Part shown: positions 1-11,937 of the stretch, in pieces
Numbering within the stretch: the stretch's first letter is position 1
Layout of the letters: each line of letters begins with the position of its first letter
Notes under the pieces: model-generated
What the model was told of the DNA's origin: nothing
The model's database searches: none
The model's input: only the letters and a program-made list of their open reading frames with translations
Program-made: the position numbers and the translations under genes
Source of the DNA: Rhytidiadelphus loreus
Lineage: Eukaryota; Streptophyta; Bryopsida; Hypnales; Hylocomiaceae
Reading direction: 5' to 3'
Assembly: GCA_947034895.1 (NCBI GenBank)
Contig: OX344763.1
Location: forward strand, 27,031,025-27,095,024
DNA length: 64,000 nt

Positions 1-1
1 A

Positions 2-393
2 CTAACATTAGGATCAACAACAATGGGGGTCAACATGAAGGCAAAAAAGGTGGTGGTTGGACTCAAGAAACCATCCATGGTGAAGAGGGTCATGACTGCC
101 AAAGCCAACTTAGTTGGGATTACAAAATCATCTCAAACATCAAACTATTATCGTAGGCCCATTCTTGTGAAGGGAAAACATTCTAACTCCAAAGCCATTG
201 TTGTACCGACCTTTGGAGATCTTGTAGCCAAAGTCAAGATAGCTAAAAAAAAGCTCTTGATTTCCAACAAAATTTGATGGATGAGCAACAATTGTTGCCA
301 AGGATTTTAGGTTTTGAAGAATTTTGTGCCATGTATCAACAAGAACTTGATGTTGCTCTTGAAGAAGACAAAATGGAAAACTCGGTTGTTTAG
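2..393 (+). CDS. Possible 3' end of an unrecognised gene, cut by window edge
   Basis: Frame 2 is open from the left edge through a methionine at 23 to a stop at 275-277. It encodes a basic, lysine-rich stretch. A second ORF of 38 codons starts at 277 with an ATGA overlap and ends at 393; it is acidic and starts MDEQQLLPRILGFEEF. The two may be parts of one reading frame separated by a one-base shift, or the edge of a decayed gene. I recognise no domain. Low confidence that this is a functional gene. Confidence 0.25.
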
Positions 394-639
394 ATGAACT
401 ATTTTACAATTTTGAAAGGGGTACAATTGTCATTTATATTCAATTTAAAACTTTTAGTACATAAATTTTGCAATCCTCACCTGCGTCATGTAAGAAAAAC
501 ACCTATGCAATGTGATGCATGGATTCTAGAGTGACACAAAATCAGAGTTAAAATGACCCTCTTTTCATTTTTTGTCTTTACTGGAATTCAAGGATACTAT
601 CCCCTGAAAAGAGGCGTACAACACTTGGTTTGCATTAGT

Positions 640-1130
640 TGCCAACCCCCCCTCTTTCAAAAAAATTTCAGACCGTTGATTATTATTATTTTTTAAATGC
701 TTACCTTTGAAATTGCTGTTGATTTCTCAAAAAACTAGAAGCCGTTGATCTTGTCAGATTTAATCTCAACCGTCCAATCAACATTTGGAATACAATACGG
801 ATACAACAGACGGATACGGGTATGAATACTGGAGGGTATGGATACGAAATACAAAGACGAATATACAGGGGTACGGATACGGATATGGGATGCAATACGG
901 GATACAATATGGGATAACATGATATCCCATATTGTTTGTAGCTCCTCACCTCCCTCACAATTACAAATAGGAAGGGGGGGGTGCAGTACAAAAAATAATT
1001 AATTTAAATAAAAATCTAATAGGGGGTGGGGGATAATAAATTTATTTAAAAAAAATTGGAAGGAGTCGTTTGGGTGCATAGTGACATGTTTTGTCACTAT
1101 GCACTCAAAAGAGGCAGTCACTGCCTACAA
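640..1130. repeat. Degenerate GGATAC array with terminal hairpin; relative of 28350-29086
   Basis: Positions 781-925 are a degenerate short-period array built on GGATAC/AATACGGG. At 1072-1106 lies a hairpin with 15-nt arms (GGTGCATAGTGACA type, one mismatch, 5-nt loop). In reverse complement the order hairpin, AT-rich stretch, CCACCC-rich stretch, TTTGTAATT, GAGGnGGTG, ATAC-array, then TTTTTTGAGAnATCAACAGC matches the element at 28350-29086. The two are therefore diverged members of one repeat family, in opposite orientation. Exact ends of this copy are not resolved. Confidence 0.5.
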
Positions 1131-4100
1131 CCAACTTCATACAAAGAACTCTAAATCTGGAAGACAACTTGATAGTTTTGTTTTGTGGTTCTTTTTAATA
1201 TGATGGTTCTTCCATTTCTTCAAGGAAAAAAAAAAAAAAAGAGCAAAAAAAAAAAAAAAAACACCCTGGATTGGGCACTGATCTGATTAAGTCTTTGCTT
1301 TTTGAGAGCCACCACTAGATCATAAATCAATACAAAATCAGCACTTGTCCTATAACCTCTTGGATATTTGTAGACTTGGAAAAAAGCTAACAAGCTATTA
1401 TACCATTTTAGATCTAAATCCAAGCTTTGCTATAAGAAATGTAAACCAATCGTTTTCATAACATTATGTACAAAGGTGGAGTAATAAACTCCAAAGTTCA
1501 TACAAAAGCAACTTATCTATATCTCCTAAGTGTAAGACATAACATTATTGCATACTTATCAACTAGCAAAAGAATGCCGCATGAGAATTTTGGAGTAGGA
1601 ATTTTTTGTAGCTTGCCAAAAATGTCTATGGATCTCACCTGTGCCCATCCCACAATATGACAAAAAGGAATGTTAATGAGGTACACGAGGTGTCTACAGT
1701 CCATAGTGCGTGTTATTGTAGTCAAAAGGAGTTTAAGAAAACAAAACTAACAAAACTTTAAAACGAAAACACATCATACATCACATCTGTAAAAACCTGG
1801 TTGTTAGAACATGAAGAAGAAGCCATTTTCTGAGTCTAATTGTTCCCCCACAGCAAGCAATTTCAAGATTATCAGCTCCTTCAAAGTCGGCTAAACTCCC
1901 ACAGGGTCACTTCGGTGGAGCAGCACAACACACCAAACCGAAATCCCAAGTTGGCCTCATTCAACAGCAACTTCAACCAATATGCAACTACGTTAGCACA
2001 CTAGCAGATCATCAACATAAAATCCAAAACTAGGTTTGGGCTTGTTAAGATATATTGAGAACAGTTGATGTATGAACTATAATCCAGTTAGTGGTAAATT
2101 TTTCATCTAAATGTAAGTCCATCTTACTTCTACTATTAATTTTGCTGTCATTTTTCAACCGTCCATTGCAGGACAAGTACTAGAACTGAAAGCTAATATG
2201 TCTGTTGTGCAGGTCTTTAGCTGTCATTTGCAGCTTCATTTAAGGGAACAACATAAAGTGGCTAAATGGAGGCTATTTTGAACATTAGATCATGATTATG
2301 CCACCACATAAGAAAGATTTTGTAAAATCCCATTAACTCCACAATGGGAGGGAGGGAGGTATTCATTCTTCCTTTTACTTTCTATCTCGCTTTCTATATT
2401 TTTTTCTTTTAACTCGTGGCCCTTCTTTTTATTTAACAACCTTGTGTGCTTCATTTACACATAATTTTCTCTAACTCATAATAGAGTATGAGCTGAAATA
2501 AACATCAAGTCTTAAATTAAGAATCTAATCTTGACGTTGAAATCTAGAAAAAAAAAGAAAAAAAAGAAAAAAGAAAAAGAAAAAAAGAAAATTAAAGAAA
2601 AAATAAATTTTAATTTCTTTTCTTAAATCTCAAACTGGCTAAAACCCCCAAGAGGTAGCTTAATATGCAGAGGGATTTCTAAGGGCGATGTAGTCTTGGT
2701 AAAATAATAATAATAATTTTCAAAAAATTAAATTAATTTTAAAAAAAAATACTAAACCTCAAAGGGATCTTTTGGAGGTGATAAAATTATGACAAAAGTA
2801 AAATGAAAAAAAATTTGAATTTCTTTTTAGAGTTCCAATCCCTAGACTACCTAAGGGGGCTCTCAATCAATGCTAAGATAAGACAGGTCTTTGATTCTCT
2901 AGGGGTGCTGGAATCACAATTAGGAAGGAAAAATAAAAATAGACCAGGTGTATAGAATCCAGAAGATGTTGAATTGACATACAAAATGAAGATGATAGAG
3001 AAGGCGCTTCTTTTGTGATAATTCCAAATCAACAATGGAAAAAGTGCACTTAATGCAAAATGACGCACACTTCCTTCAACAACATCACACATCTAAAAAC
3101 TATTGAATAAAGAACATCAACCTTACTAAGTCAACGATCTCCTTACAAAGAGGATAAGATGTACACCTTGAGATTAACGTCCAGAGTTGAAGGAGGAATG
3201 ATCCTCCGTTGCATCAAATTCAAATATATCCGCAAAATTTCCATCTCTAAGATATATTCAAATGACAAGCTTGCACATGATATAAATACTCTAAACTTCA
3301 AAGTGTATATTGGTTTAAAAAGAGAAAAGCACATCTACCTTGCTAGTTTGGCTTTAGGAAAGCTCTTCAATTTGACAGAGCTTGTTCTACAAAATTTCTG
3401 TTACAGGTGAAGAGAACATATGGATTTGCTACACCTGAATCAATCGGAACAATATTCTCGCCTTCAATCTATAAGTGTGATAGTTGTATATACCAACCAT
3501 CACCCTACGTGTTAATTCAAGCCGTGATCTCCAACTGCACCATATAAAACACAATCATAAAACATAGTATATTGGGATTCATCAATCAATCAATTTACAT
3601 AGACTAATATAAAGTTTAATAGATGTTCAATGTCAACAATAGAAATATAAAACTTCTCAAACTATTATTCATCATTGATTACAGCTAAAAAATAATAATT
3701 TGAATTGTCTTAGAATTTCAAATTCTACTAGTGAGCGAGCTCAACAGAGAAACTCTTGACGCTAAGCAAACAATAGTTCAAATCCGGCATTGCAATTTCC
3801 TCCAATGGCGCATCTTGGATGAAACTAGTGCACACTAGAAAGGAAAGCATAAAGTTCAAAGCTCTAAAATCCGACATCTAAAGAGAGTCTTGAATTAGAA
3901 GCAACAGCGATATGATTTACACTACCATACCTTCACTGGCTCTCCAAGATAATGTGCAATTGAAACTTGTGGTGCATGCTTGCTAAGGACTTGGATAAAA
4001 AAACAAATTTATCTACATTCTAGAAGCAATACAGGCGGCAGACACTTTCTAGAATTGATTATGCCAACAAAAAATCTCAAGCGTTACAGATTTCATTATG

Positions 4101-4612
4101 AACAGGATAGACAATTCGTGTATATAGTATGGCAAGCGTTTTCATAAATTAAAATAATGGATCTGTAGAACCTTGGAAAATGAACAGAAAATGAAAAAAT
4201 AAAATAAAATTCCATACCTCATGATCAATTGCATAAGTTTCTCTGATGCCATTTTGACTCCCCCCTTTAAATCATCCCTTTCACCATTGTACTTTGCAAG
4301 AAATTAACCTTGTAAGATACCAGGAGGTGTTTGGATTTCGTACCACCAGGCAAGTCTGGCCGTGTCGAGCCTGGTAATAAATTGGTATACTATTTATAGT
4401 TGTGCTGGTTGCAACATTATTTTATTTGTAGCTAAAGTACCTTCGGACTAAACATGATCATAAATAGTAAACCCAGTGAGAATACATGACGGAGGCCCTA
4501 CAATAATCAATCTAATCTATAAGTGACCCTTAAATATATTCTTTAATCTACGACTCTTAAATCACCAAGATATAATAGAGTTATCTTGAAATTAATGTCA
4601 CACTCTGTTTGG
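1131..4612. other. AT-rich spacer without recognisable genes
   Basis: I see no supported gene on either strand. Low-complexity tracts include A-runs at 1226-1260 and a purine AAAAG/AAAAAG tract at about 2548-2615. Short ORFs here lack domain signatures and coding character. Confidence 0.6.
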
Positions 4613-4744
4613 CACTAGTAGAAAATCAGGCCCAATTTATTGTTTTGGTCGCATTGATCATCAACAAATTTCTGTTGATCAACAGAAATTTGTTGATGAT
4701 CAACATGACCAAAACAACAGATTGGGCCTGATTTTCTACTAGTG
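4613..4744. mobile_element. CACTA-type foldback MITE, 132 bp, TSD TGG
   Basis: The element begins CACTAGTAGAAAATC and ends with its reverse complement. The whole element is an almost complete inverted repeat (arms about 60 nt) and would fold into one long hairpin. It is flanked by a perfect 3-bp duplication TGG (4610-4612 and 4745-4747). CACTA termini plus a 3-bp duplication are the hallmark of the CACTA (En/Spm) superfamily. It shares its 15-bp terminus with the copy at 31771-31920. There is no coding capacity. Confidence 0.85.
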
Positions 4745-4861
4745 TGGTCCCAGTTCATTTCTTATTCTTCTTCAACTTGTAATTTCTTTGGATGATTATA
4801 TGGAATCTAACAATAATGGCTTGCCTTCTTTCTAAATTGAGCCAAAAAGGTTTGTCCATAG

Positions 4862-6500
4862 GGAGAATCTGGTATAGTAACCGTGCATAAGATGCAATAA
4901 CACTTTCCATCAGCTCGAGTGTATGTTTGAACCTCGGTTGCTTTTAGAGCTTTCACCAGCTTCGTACATCATTGTTTTGATGGAAGACATCACCCTGGTA
5001 TTTCTAGCTTTACTCCAAAAGGTTCTTCAACATACTCAGTAGAGTTTTGGTCTGTTATCAAGTCTCGCACAAATGTTGATCTAGATTTGAAAATAATCGC
5101 ATTCAATGCTTTTGTACTAATGCCATAGTTTTGATCAATGAGCACCCCACAACCCGACAACGGGGCAAGAATCTCTTTCGACGATGCATATTGTCATTGT
5201 CATCATCAAATTAAGAAGGATGGAGTAAGAGTCTCTTCGTCATCAATATTTGCTTCACTTTTAGTCGGGTAATTAACTTGAAGAATTCGTAGTCTTGCGT
5301 TGAGTGTCCAATCCAGCCCAACGGTTAGAACTTAATTAAAAACACCAACCTGACATCAAATGGCAACCTGAAAACTTTGAGAATCTAGCTAGAGGGTTGA
5401 GTTTATTAAAGGCCACTCACTGTAGCATCCTAAATAAGAAAGACAATTGATTCAAGAGAGGTTGGAAATGGCACAAACATTCCATAATCAAATGCCGCGA
5501 GTTTTCAAAAAAAGACAACAAATCATCCCTGCTAACTATGTTTGTCAGGCTTCTTGAAAATCCCCGAAAGTCTGCTAACCATTCATTGTGCATCTTAGTT
5601 TCCATTTACAATTTCTTTTACTGAATTGACGAGTGAGATTGTTCCCTAATTCACCAACTTGGTCATCGTCTGTATTTGATTCAAAAATTCTATGTGCATT
5701 TGTATGGTTGTAGTATTCAAGCATTTTACAACCATACTCACTTAGCAAGTTATAGCCTATATTTGAAAAACAAAGACCTCCAAGCATGGTCGCGATAGTG
5801 AGTTGATCTGTATTAAGTAATATAGAAAATTGAATTGGGAGAAGATTCAATAGGACTCATATCCATACTCAAATTAACATACAAACAATGGATATCAAGA
5901 ACTTACAACAACACATGTACAAATGATCGGACTCATTGTGCCAATCGAACTTGTTTGTAAATGTATTTCTTTCTCTATAAGTTGTTCTTCCAAAGCTAAG
6001 TTGTCCTCAATGACATGTGTAATTTCAATTGCGGATATTGGTGCAATTTTGTGACACAAAAATTACTCTTCCAAAAACTAAGAGATTTGAGAGCCATATG
6101 TCGCTACACAATGGCACACATCTGTGTAAGGCAATCGGGATGCAACAAGTTTGTTATAACATCATATGATTTTTGAACTTTCACTTCATTTCTGAAGAGG
6201 ATACCAAATCCGATTGAGTGTGTGTGTGTGTTGGCATTCAAAACAAGTGCTGGAAATAGACACCTTCTATTGGCCCGGGAAATCATCAACAAAATCTATC
6301 TTTGTCTCCTACCTCAATATTTTCTTCGTTTGCATCCTCAATTACGAAAACAAAATCCTCAATCTCTCCAAGTAGGATCTACGTCTTTGTACTTCACGAA
6401 AGTTCGTGCCTTTGATGGCCCAAGATTCAATGTCACATAGGGGTCAATTAAGCCATTTGAGTTTGCCGCTGGCCTCTAGTACTATCACTTGGAGCTTCAT
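4862..6500 (-). pseudogene. Decayed C2/VASt (C2-GRAM-like) gene, copy 1
   Basis: Read on the minus strand from an ATG at 6500, a C2-like start (MKLQVIVLEA) is followed after a one-base shift by NGLIDPYVTLNLG and KYKDVDPTWR, the usual C2 SDPYV and NPxW landmarks. A shift then separates EDFVFVIED. Near 5160-4880 lies a second block, ALNAIIFKSRSTFVRDL, EPFGVKLEIPG and LVKALKATEVQTYTRADGK, which resembles the VASt domain of plant C2-GRAM membrane proteins. In between are fragments at 5850-5417 that I cannot assign. Several stops and shifts make this a pseudogene. The same lesions (stops after EIPG and in SKQ*C; the shift after PTWR) occur in the copy at 24050-26119, so decay preceded duplication. 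The duplicated segment extends to about 6715. Domain naming is from motif memory, not a search. Confidence 0.6.
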
Positions 6501-6715
6501 CTTTCCACCTTCATCTCGGCTCACCAATAGAATAAAATAGCAGAAATAAGAGAGTTTTTGGTGTAAAAGATACGGAAAACATTCTAGCTTTGCCGAGTAT
6601 TGGTGACAAGAAGCTCTTAAAGAACATAATTTTGACAAAGAGGCACATGGACACAATCAATATAGTGAATAATCAGATATTGTTGTTTGTCACAAAGAGC
6701 GTTTTGCCTTCAAAA

Positions 6716-7950
6716 ACACAGATTGCACGTCAAAAAAATTGTTGAAAATAGATTCAAAGAAACACAATATACGATGAAACAAGAATGCATTCACTATATG
6801 GCTTGTAGCAAAAATGCTTGAAATTCAACGCTACGAACATTCAAAATTGCATTCAAATCTGTAGTCAGATATCTACGGCATGTGCATCTCGATACTGCAT
6901 AATCAGTATTGTAAACCACTCCCATGAAACTGCCTGTTCATTTCATGGGAAGCTTCTTCAATATAATGCCCGATTGCGCGAATTTTCTTGCGTAATCGGG
7001 CATTACGGATTTCTCATCCAACTTCGATTTCTCATCCCTGATTTCTCATCTTTCTGGTCGTGATTTATGTCGGGCAATGGCTCCTCGTTGTCAGGCGTTT
7101 TGAGAAATAACAGACCTCCTTGTCGGGCTCTGCCTTCCTTGTTGATCCGTTATTTTCTAAAACACCATCCTCCTCAAGAGGGCATTGCCTTATACTTTTA
7201 ATATACATGTTGAATCACAAAACTCACCTATTCATAGATGAAAGCATCCGTAATTATTCCCTTACACTTCGCAGCTCTCTCCATGTCTCTAGCGGAGTTT
7301 TCAGCTCAAACTTCAGAAACTCACTTCCAACTTTAGATCCCCATTTTCAAACTCCAAATATCACATGACAACTTGTATTGTACAGTTAGGCTCCTTCCAA
7401 ACCCTATTAGAATAAAAATTCATGTTCCACTGACCCAAAAATTATCCTCTTCCCTGCACTTCACCAAAATATCAAATCCTTGTTCTCTACAAATATCACA
7501 TGGCATCTTTTACAGTTTAGCTCATTCCACTATCACTACCTACTTGAAATGAAAATTCATGGTCCACATAAATAAGATTTATCCTCGTCCTCACACTTGA
7601 GTGCCATGTTCTGTTGAGTGCAACACAGTGTATAGGACTGTATAGAATGCCATTCGAAAGCATCTGAAAAAACAATGTATCAACATAATTAATGTGGTCT
7701 GGAAATATCACAATTCTATTGTATAATTACAGAGTGCTCCATACCAATCTCGGTTCCAGGGGCGTTGTTTCATTTTGACTAACGGTAGCAATACAGTATG
7801 AGTCAAGTATAGGAATCACTACAAAGTCCAGATCATAGAATCCCAATTGTATCAAATCCATTCAATAAACATGCTCATAATTGAATAATGTAACATTGAG
7901 ATCACTTGAATTGTGAAAATAGTGCTGGATCGATGAAAACGAGCACAAAA
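6716..7950. other. Spacer; no gene seen
   Basis: No supported coding sequence. The only structured part is the hairpin at 6964-7005 with the GATTTCTCATC repeats after it. Confidence 0.5.
6964..7050. repeat. Hairpin followed by three GATTTCTCATC units
   Basis: Arms TAATGCCCGATTGCGC (6964-6979) and GCGTAATCGGGCATTA (6990-7005) pair with one mismatch around a 10-nt loop. Directly downstream GATTTCTCATC recurs three times (about 7008-7050). The origin is unknown; it may be a small foldback element. Confidence 0.55.
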
Positions 7951-8879
7951 ATGAAGTTGAAGATGGGCAAGGCGAAGACTACATACAAGGACCCAACTTC
8001 TCCTCCCACAAGTTCTACAAACTAGGTATATGACGCACAAGATGATGCATTGAAGGCGGCATTAGCGCAAGATGGTGGATCGTGTCTTGGGTGGATCTAC
8101 CCTTAGACAATGACGATGGTACCCTTCACTGCAAAGGTACACAAAGTGCACAAAAGTGCACATTGAAGGGATGGATAAAATCCTGGCACACATTGCTTTC
8201 GCAAGGAACTTGCATGATGCAAAAGTGCATCATTCCATGGAGGCACTCATCTGCCTGTTAAATCATCCTACCATTATTAAATTTTGGGCCATTTGTGCGG
8301 AAACAATAGAAGCATGTACATTGTGGTGGAATGGTGGTCATTTGGACAACATGTTTTGGCTAAATTGCAAGGTGGTGGAACATATTCCGTGGCATGAAGT
8401 GCACTTTGTGCATCAACTTGTAGAGGAGCCAAAGAAAAAATTAGCCTTTTCCAAAAGCACAAGGCAAAGTTGGCATGGGCCTTGATTTATGTTGCAAGTT
8501 TCACGCACAAGACATTGGTGCTACACAATGACTTGTCCCCTATGAACATACTTGTTTCAATTTCCCAAGTACTCGAATGAGATAATCAACATTGGGATTT
8601 GCAATTGGAGAATCTCAAGTCGTATGCACAAAGGAGCTTCCTTGGTGGGTGGCTCTAGAGTTGTTCTATGTATATGGGCCACCACATTCAAAAACGAGCC
8701 TAGAGAAGATGCAAGCGACTCATAAATATATGGTGCAATGTGACTTGTTCTTTATTGAAAAACTAACCCAATGGATAAATGTTGGTGGCATGGACAAATA
8801 CAATAGGGACATATTCAAAAATATTGATGCTATGAATATTGACCTTATAGTTTGTGCAATTGGAAAAGAGTCTTCTTAA
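7951..8879 (+). pseudogene. Kinase-like pseudogene (HNDLSPxNIL catalytic-loop signature)
   Basis: Coding character runs from an ATG at 7951 across three frames to a stop at about 8879. Blocks in order: a lysine-rich N terminus followed by ALKAALAQDGG; an ORF at 8156-8485; then in another frame AWALIYVASF and LHNDLSPMNILV (about 8470-8560), which reads as a protein-kinase catalytic loop with HND in place of HRD; IINIGICNW, in the position of the DFG segment but with Asn for Asp; and in a third frame PWWVALELFYVYGPP (about 8640-8690), in the position of the APE segment with Ala for Pro. At least two frameshifts and several stops break it, so it is not expected to make a kinase. I recall similar atypical kinase-like families in plants but cannot name an orthologue. 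Confidence 0.5.
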
Positions 8880-9054
8880 TTTTTAATTATTTGTCATGTT
8901 AGTTTGAAAAATAAAAAATAAAAAGTAGAGATTTAAGAAAGAACTTCCCCATTTATTTTTTGCAATCCTCCAAAACTCCTTCTAAATCACAATTAATTTT
9001 TGTTGTTGATTATAGAAATAAAAAATGAATCTTAAAACTTTGTAGATCTTAAAA

Positions 9055-9293
9055 CACTATAAATAACCCGTGTTTAAGGTGACGTTTTGTAATTTTTTCA
9101 GACGGATTTTAGGTGACGTCAGAAAAAACAACTTGTGTTTTTTTGTCAAAAATCACGTCAAATATAACATGAGTGGATGTTATATTGAACGTGATTTTTG
9201 ACAAAAAAAACACAAGTTTTTTTTTTTGACGTCACCTAAAATCCGTCTGAAAAAATTACAAAACGTCACCTTAAACACGGGTTTCTTATAGTA
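9055..9293. mobile_element. CACTA-like foldback MITE, 239 bp, TSD AAA
   Basis: The element starts CACTATAAATAACCCGTG and ends CACGGGTTTCTTATAGTA, the inverse apart from small changes, including the last base (G to A). The arms are over 100 nt long and nearly complementary, with a short non-paired centre near 9165-9180. Flanks AAA at 9052-9054 and 9294-9296 fit a 3-bp duplication, though the right flank lies in an A-run. No ORF. Its terminus differs from the CACTAGTAG group, so it is a separate subfamily. Confidence 0.7.
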
Positions 9294-9609
9294 AAACTCA
9301 GTCTACTGAAGCAAAAATTCTATAATATTGGTTGAAGATGGAAATAAAAATATTTAGGGACCTTGGAGGAATAAAAGGGGGAAGGCAATTTGACTTAGCA
9401 TTGTACAATGCTATAAATGAAATGTACAATTTGAAAATATTAAAATAATCCACATTACAGATTAGGAAAGAATCCAATACAATTGAAGGAGTATGTACAT
9501 TTGGACTTGCAAGATTTCAATTAGTTGGTAGAATATATTTCACATGATTTCATGCAAATTTTAAAGTTTATCAAAGCCTTCACCAACAATTGAAGACTTG
9601 AGCCATATG

Positions 9610-9886
9610 CATTAGATGAGATTGAGGAGGGTTGGAGGGCCATTTCGGACCTATTCCCAGCTCCGTTCCCTCCAGTCTTCTTGAACTCCGGTGTTAGATT
9701 TTTTTTTTTCAAAAGAAATAAAAAAATTTAAGTCCTTAAAATGAAAAACAAAGTTAAATTTTTTTTTTTTTTTTTTTTTTTCGAAAAAATTGACCTAGCA
9801 GTTGCTTGGCTAAGTCAACGCAAGCGGGTTTCGATGGGTTTTGGCGGGTTTCAGGTGGGTTTCGAGTTGGGAACTCATAGCCCTCC
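9610..9886. repeat. Interspersed repeat with GGAGGGCCAT/ATAGCCCTCC ends, copy 1
   Basis: The core 9634-9886 begins GGAGGGCCATTTC and ends GGGAACTCATAGCCCTCC, giving an imperfect inverted terminus. A related core of the same 253-bp length lies at 29628-29880. Both copies share an upstream CATTAGATGAGAT block, so the true left end lies further out. ACAATTGAAGACTT occurs at both sides (about 9587 and 9932), suggesting insertion within, or duplication of, that short sequence. Contains T-runs; no coding. Confidence 0.5.
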
Positions 9887-9950
9887 ACAACAGCCAAAAC
9901 ACATGTAATGCTCTTGAGCCACATTACATTAACAATTGAAGACTTAACCA

Positions 9951-10899
9951 TGTTGATTATATTGCATTTTATTTTTCTATTTCTATTTATTTGTTTACAG
10001 ATTATCTATTCAAGAAGATAAGAAAATGTCTTCTTTATCTCACAAGTCATTAAAATTATAGAAATGGATTCTAATATATGAAAAAATACAATTTATAAGA
10101 AATATTGCATTTTGTATTAATTAAATTACTTTGAGGAACTTATGTAAGACTTTAAGGAAATATTACATTTCATACTAATTAGATTACTTTGAGGAACTTT
10201 TGTAAGTTTTGAAAATTAAGATTAGGGTAGAATGAGAATCTCAAAGAGAATAGGAAGATAAAATTTTGTTGCATGGTGATTTAATACATGTCAAATAAAA
10301 AAATTAAATGTCAAATAAAAAGAATTATGAATAAGTCATAATAATTTTTAATGACATTCTTTTTAGAATTTTTGAAATTTGTATAAAAACTAGTGAAAAA
10401 ATACACTGAAAAATTCAGAGATTTTGACTATTAGTCTACATTGTATTGTAGATTATTACAGAGTAAGTATAATTATTTTGTCATTTTATAATTAGAAAAT
10501 CAATTGGCAATGGGCAATGGACAAGGAACAAATGTCAATATTTATGTTTAGGGATTTTCAAAATTCTCAACTTGAAGTAGAATATGTACTTGATAATTTT
10601 CATTTCATTAGTTGGATTTGATTTCAAAAGAAGTCATTTTCATGGTTTAAATTCATATCACAAGCAAGGAGCTAAAAGTTGCCTAAATACACTAAAAAAA
10701 TAATCTTTTGTAATACTTGGATTAAACACTTTCTTCAATTGATATTCAATATCACTTTCCACCTCCATTTGTTGTTAACAAATTTAAAGAACTCTAGAAT
10801 AAAATTTAAAAATTGCAATCCTTCATCCATTATTGGCAATGTTTGAAGGTTAGACATGATTGATTATAGTAAATAGGAGCAAGCTTTATGTCAAATAGA
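9951..10899. repeat. Segmental duplication, uninterrupted copy (pair with 28033-30958)
   Basis: About 950 bp align, with substitutions and small indels, to 28033-30958, from GTTGATTATATT to CTTTATGTCAAATAG. This copy lacks the three insertions found in the partner, and so serves as the empty-site reference for them. No gene is visible; AT-rich. Confidence 0.75.
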
Positions 10900-11683
10900 G
10901 TCTCAACCTTTATTGTTTATACCTCTCGAGGCTAGACTTTGCACATGGTTGAGTAGGCAATGCCTAACAAAAGCACATTTATGCCAAATTAAACAATGAA
11001 CGTCTGACCTGGATCAACAAAAGATTCCACATTTAATAGCGCATGCAAAATCGTTGTAGAGGAACTCCTCAACTGGTACCGAAAACAACTTTTGGAATGA
11101 TTCAAGTTCCTTTGTGATGACCTCTTGGTCACCTACATGGAATCACCTAGACAGTCTAAAATATTACCACATTCATCTTTAAAAACAAACAAACTAGACT
11201 TAAGCCCCACTCAAAGTACTCTAAAAAACAAAATGAGGAAGAAAAAAAATTGCGGGATGGAAGGGAATGATGAACGAAGTTGACTCTACGAGGAATGATG
11301 AACATATGCACAGAGTGCAGGCATGCTGGCAACGAAGACAAAGATTGTGATGATGGCTTTGGGTTCATCGTCTTTTTTTTTTCTTGACTTCTTTTTCTTT
11401 TGGATTCGTTTGGGTGCCAACCGGCTGGGTACATTCTAGATGAGGAGCCTAAAGATTTTGGCCCCTGTTTTGTAAAATAACGTTTCTCATTCATGGGAAG
11501 CAGACATGCCTTGAATCTTTAAAAATTTAATCTTTCTTTATAATTACTTGGATGAAAGTATGATAAATACTAGATCAAAAAATAAAACTCATTCATCCAC
11601 TCTAAAACATATAAATTCATCCCCAAATGAGTCTTGCTTTTACATTTTCATTGTTTTATCCTAGATATATGGCTTTTACTTTT
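10900..11683. other. Spacer; no gene seen
   Basis: A 112-codon minus-strand ORF at 11156-11494 has no recognisable domain and low-complexity composition (Lys/Ser), so I do not call it a gene. Confidence 0.5.
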
Positions 11684-11937
11684 TCCTTGTGATTAATGTA
11701 AAAGTATAATATCAAAGAAACTTAATCGTACAACTAGCTTTTTCACACATTGATTTGGAAGATTCAACATCACTCTTTTATTTTCTTGCTTTTATATTTT
11801 CATTGCTTTTTCCTTGTGATTAATGTAAAAGTATATAATAGCAAAGACACTATATAAATCAAAGACATACAACTATTTTCTTCACACATTCATTTTGGAA
11901 GGCTTAAAATCACTCTTTTATCTTCTTCTTTGTGCGC
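11684..11937. repeat. Tandem duplication, period 127 bp
   Basis: TCCTTGTGATTAATGTAAAA begins at 11684 and again at 11811. The following sequence, through the TTCACACATT and CACTCTTTTAT blocks, is repeated with substitutions. It lies just beyond the 3' side of the retroelement coding remnant (which reads on the minus strand), so it may be part of its 3' untranslated or LTR region. LTR ends were not identified. Confidence 0.6.

Noticed and set aside
11156..11494. 112-codon minus-strand ORF
   Set aside because: Lys/Ser/Phe-rich low-complexity translation, no domain, overlaps AT-rich spacer next to the retroelement.
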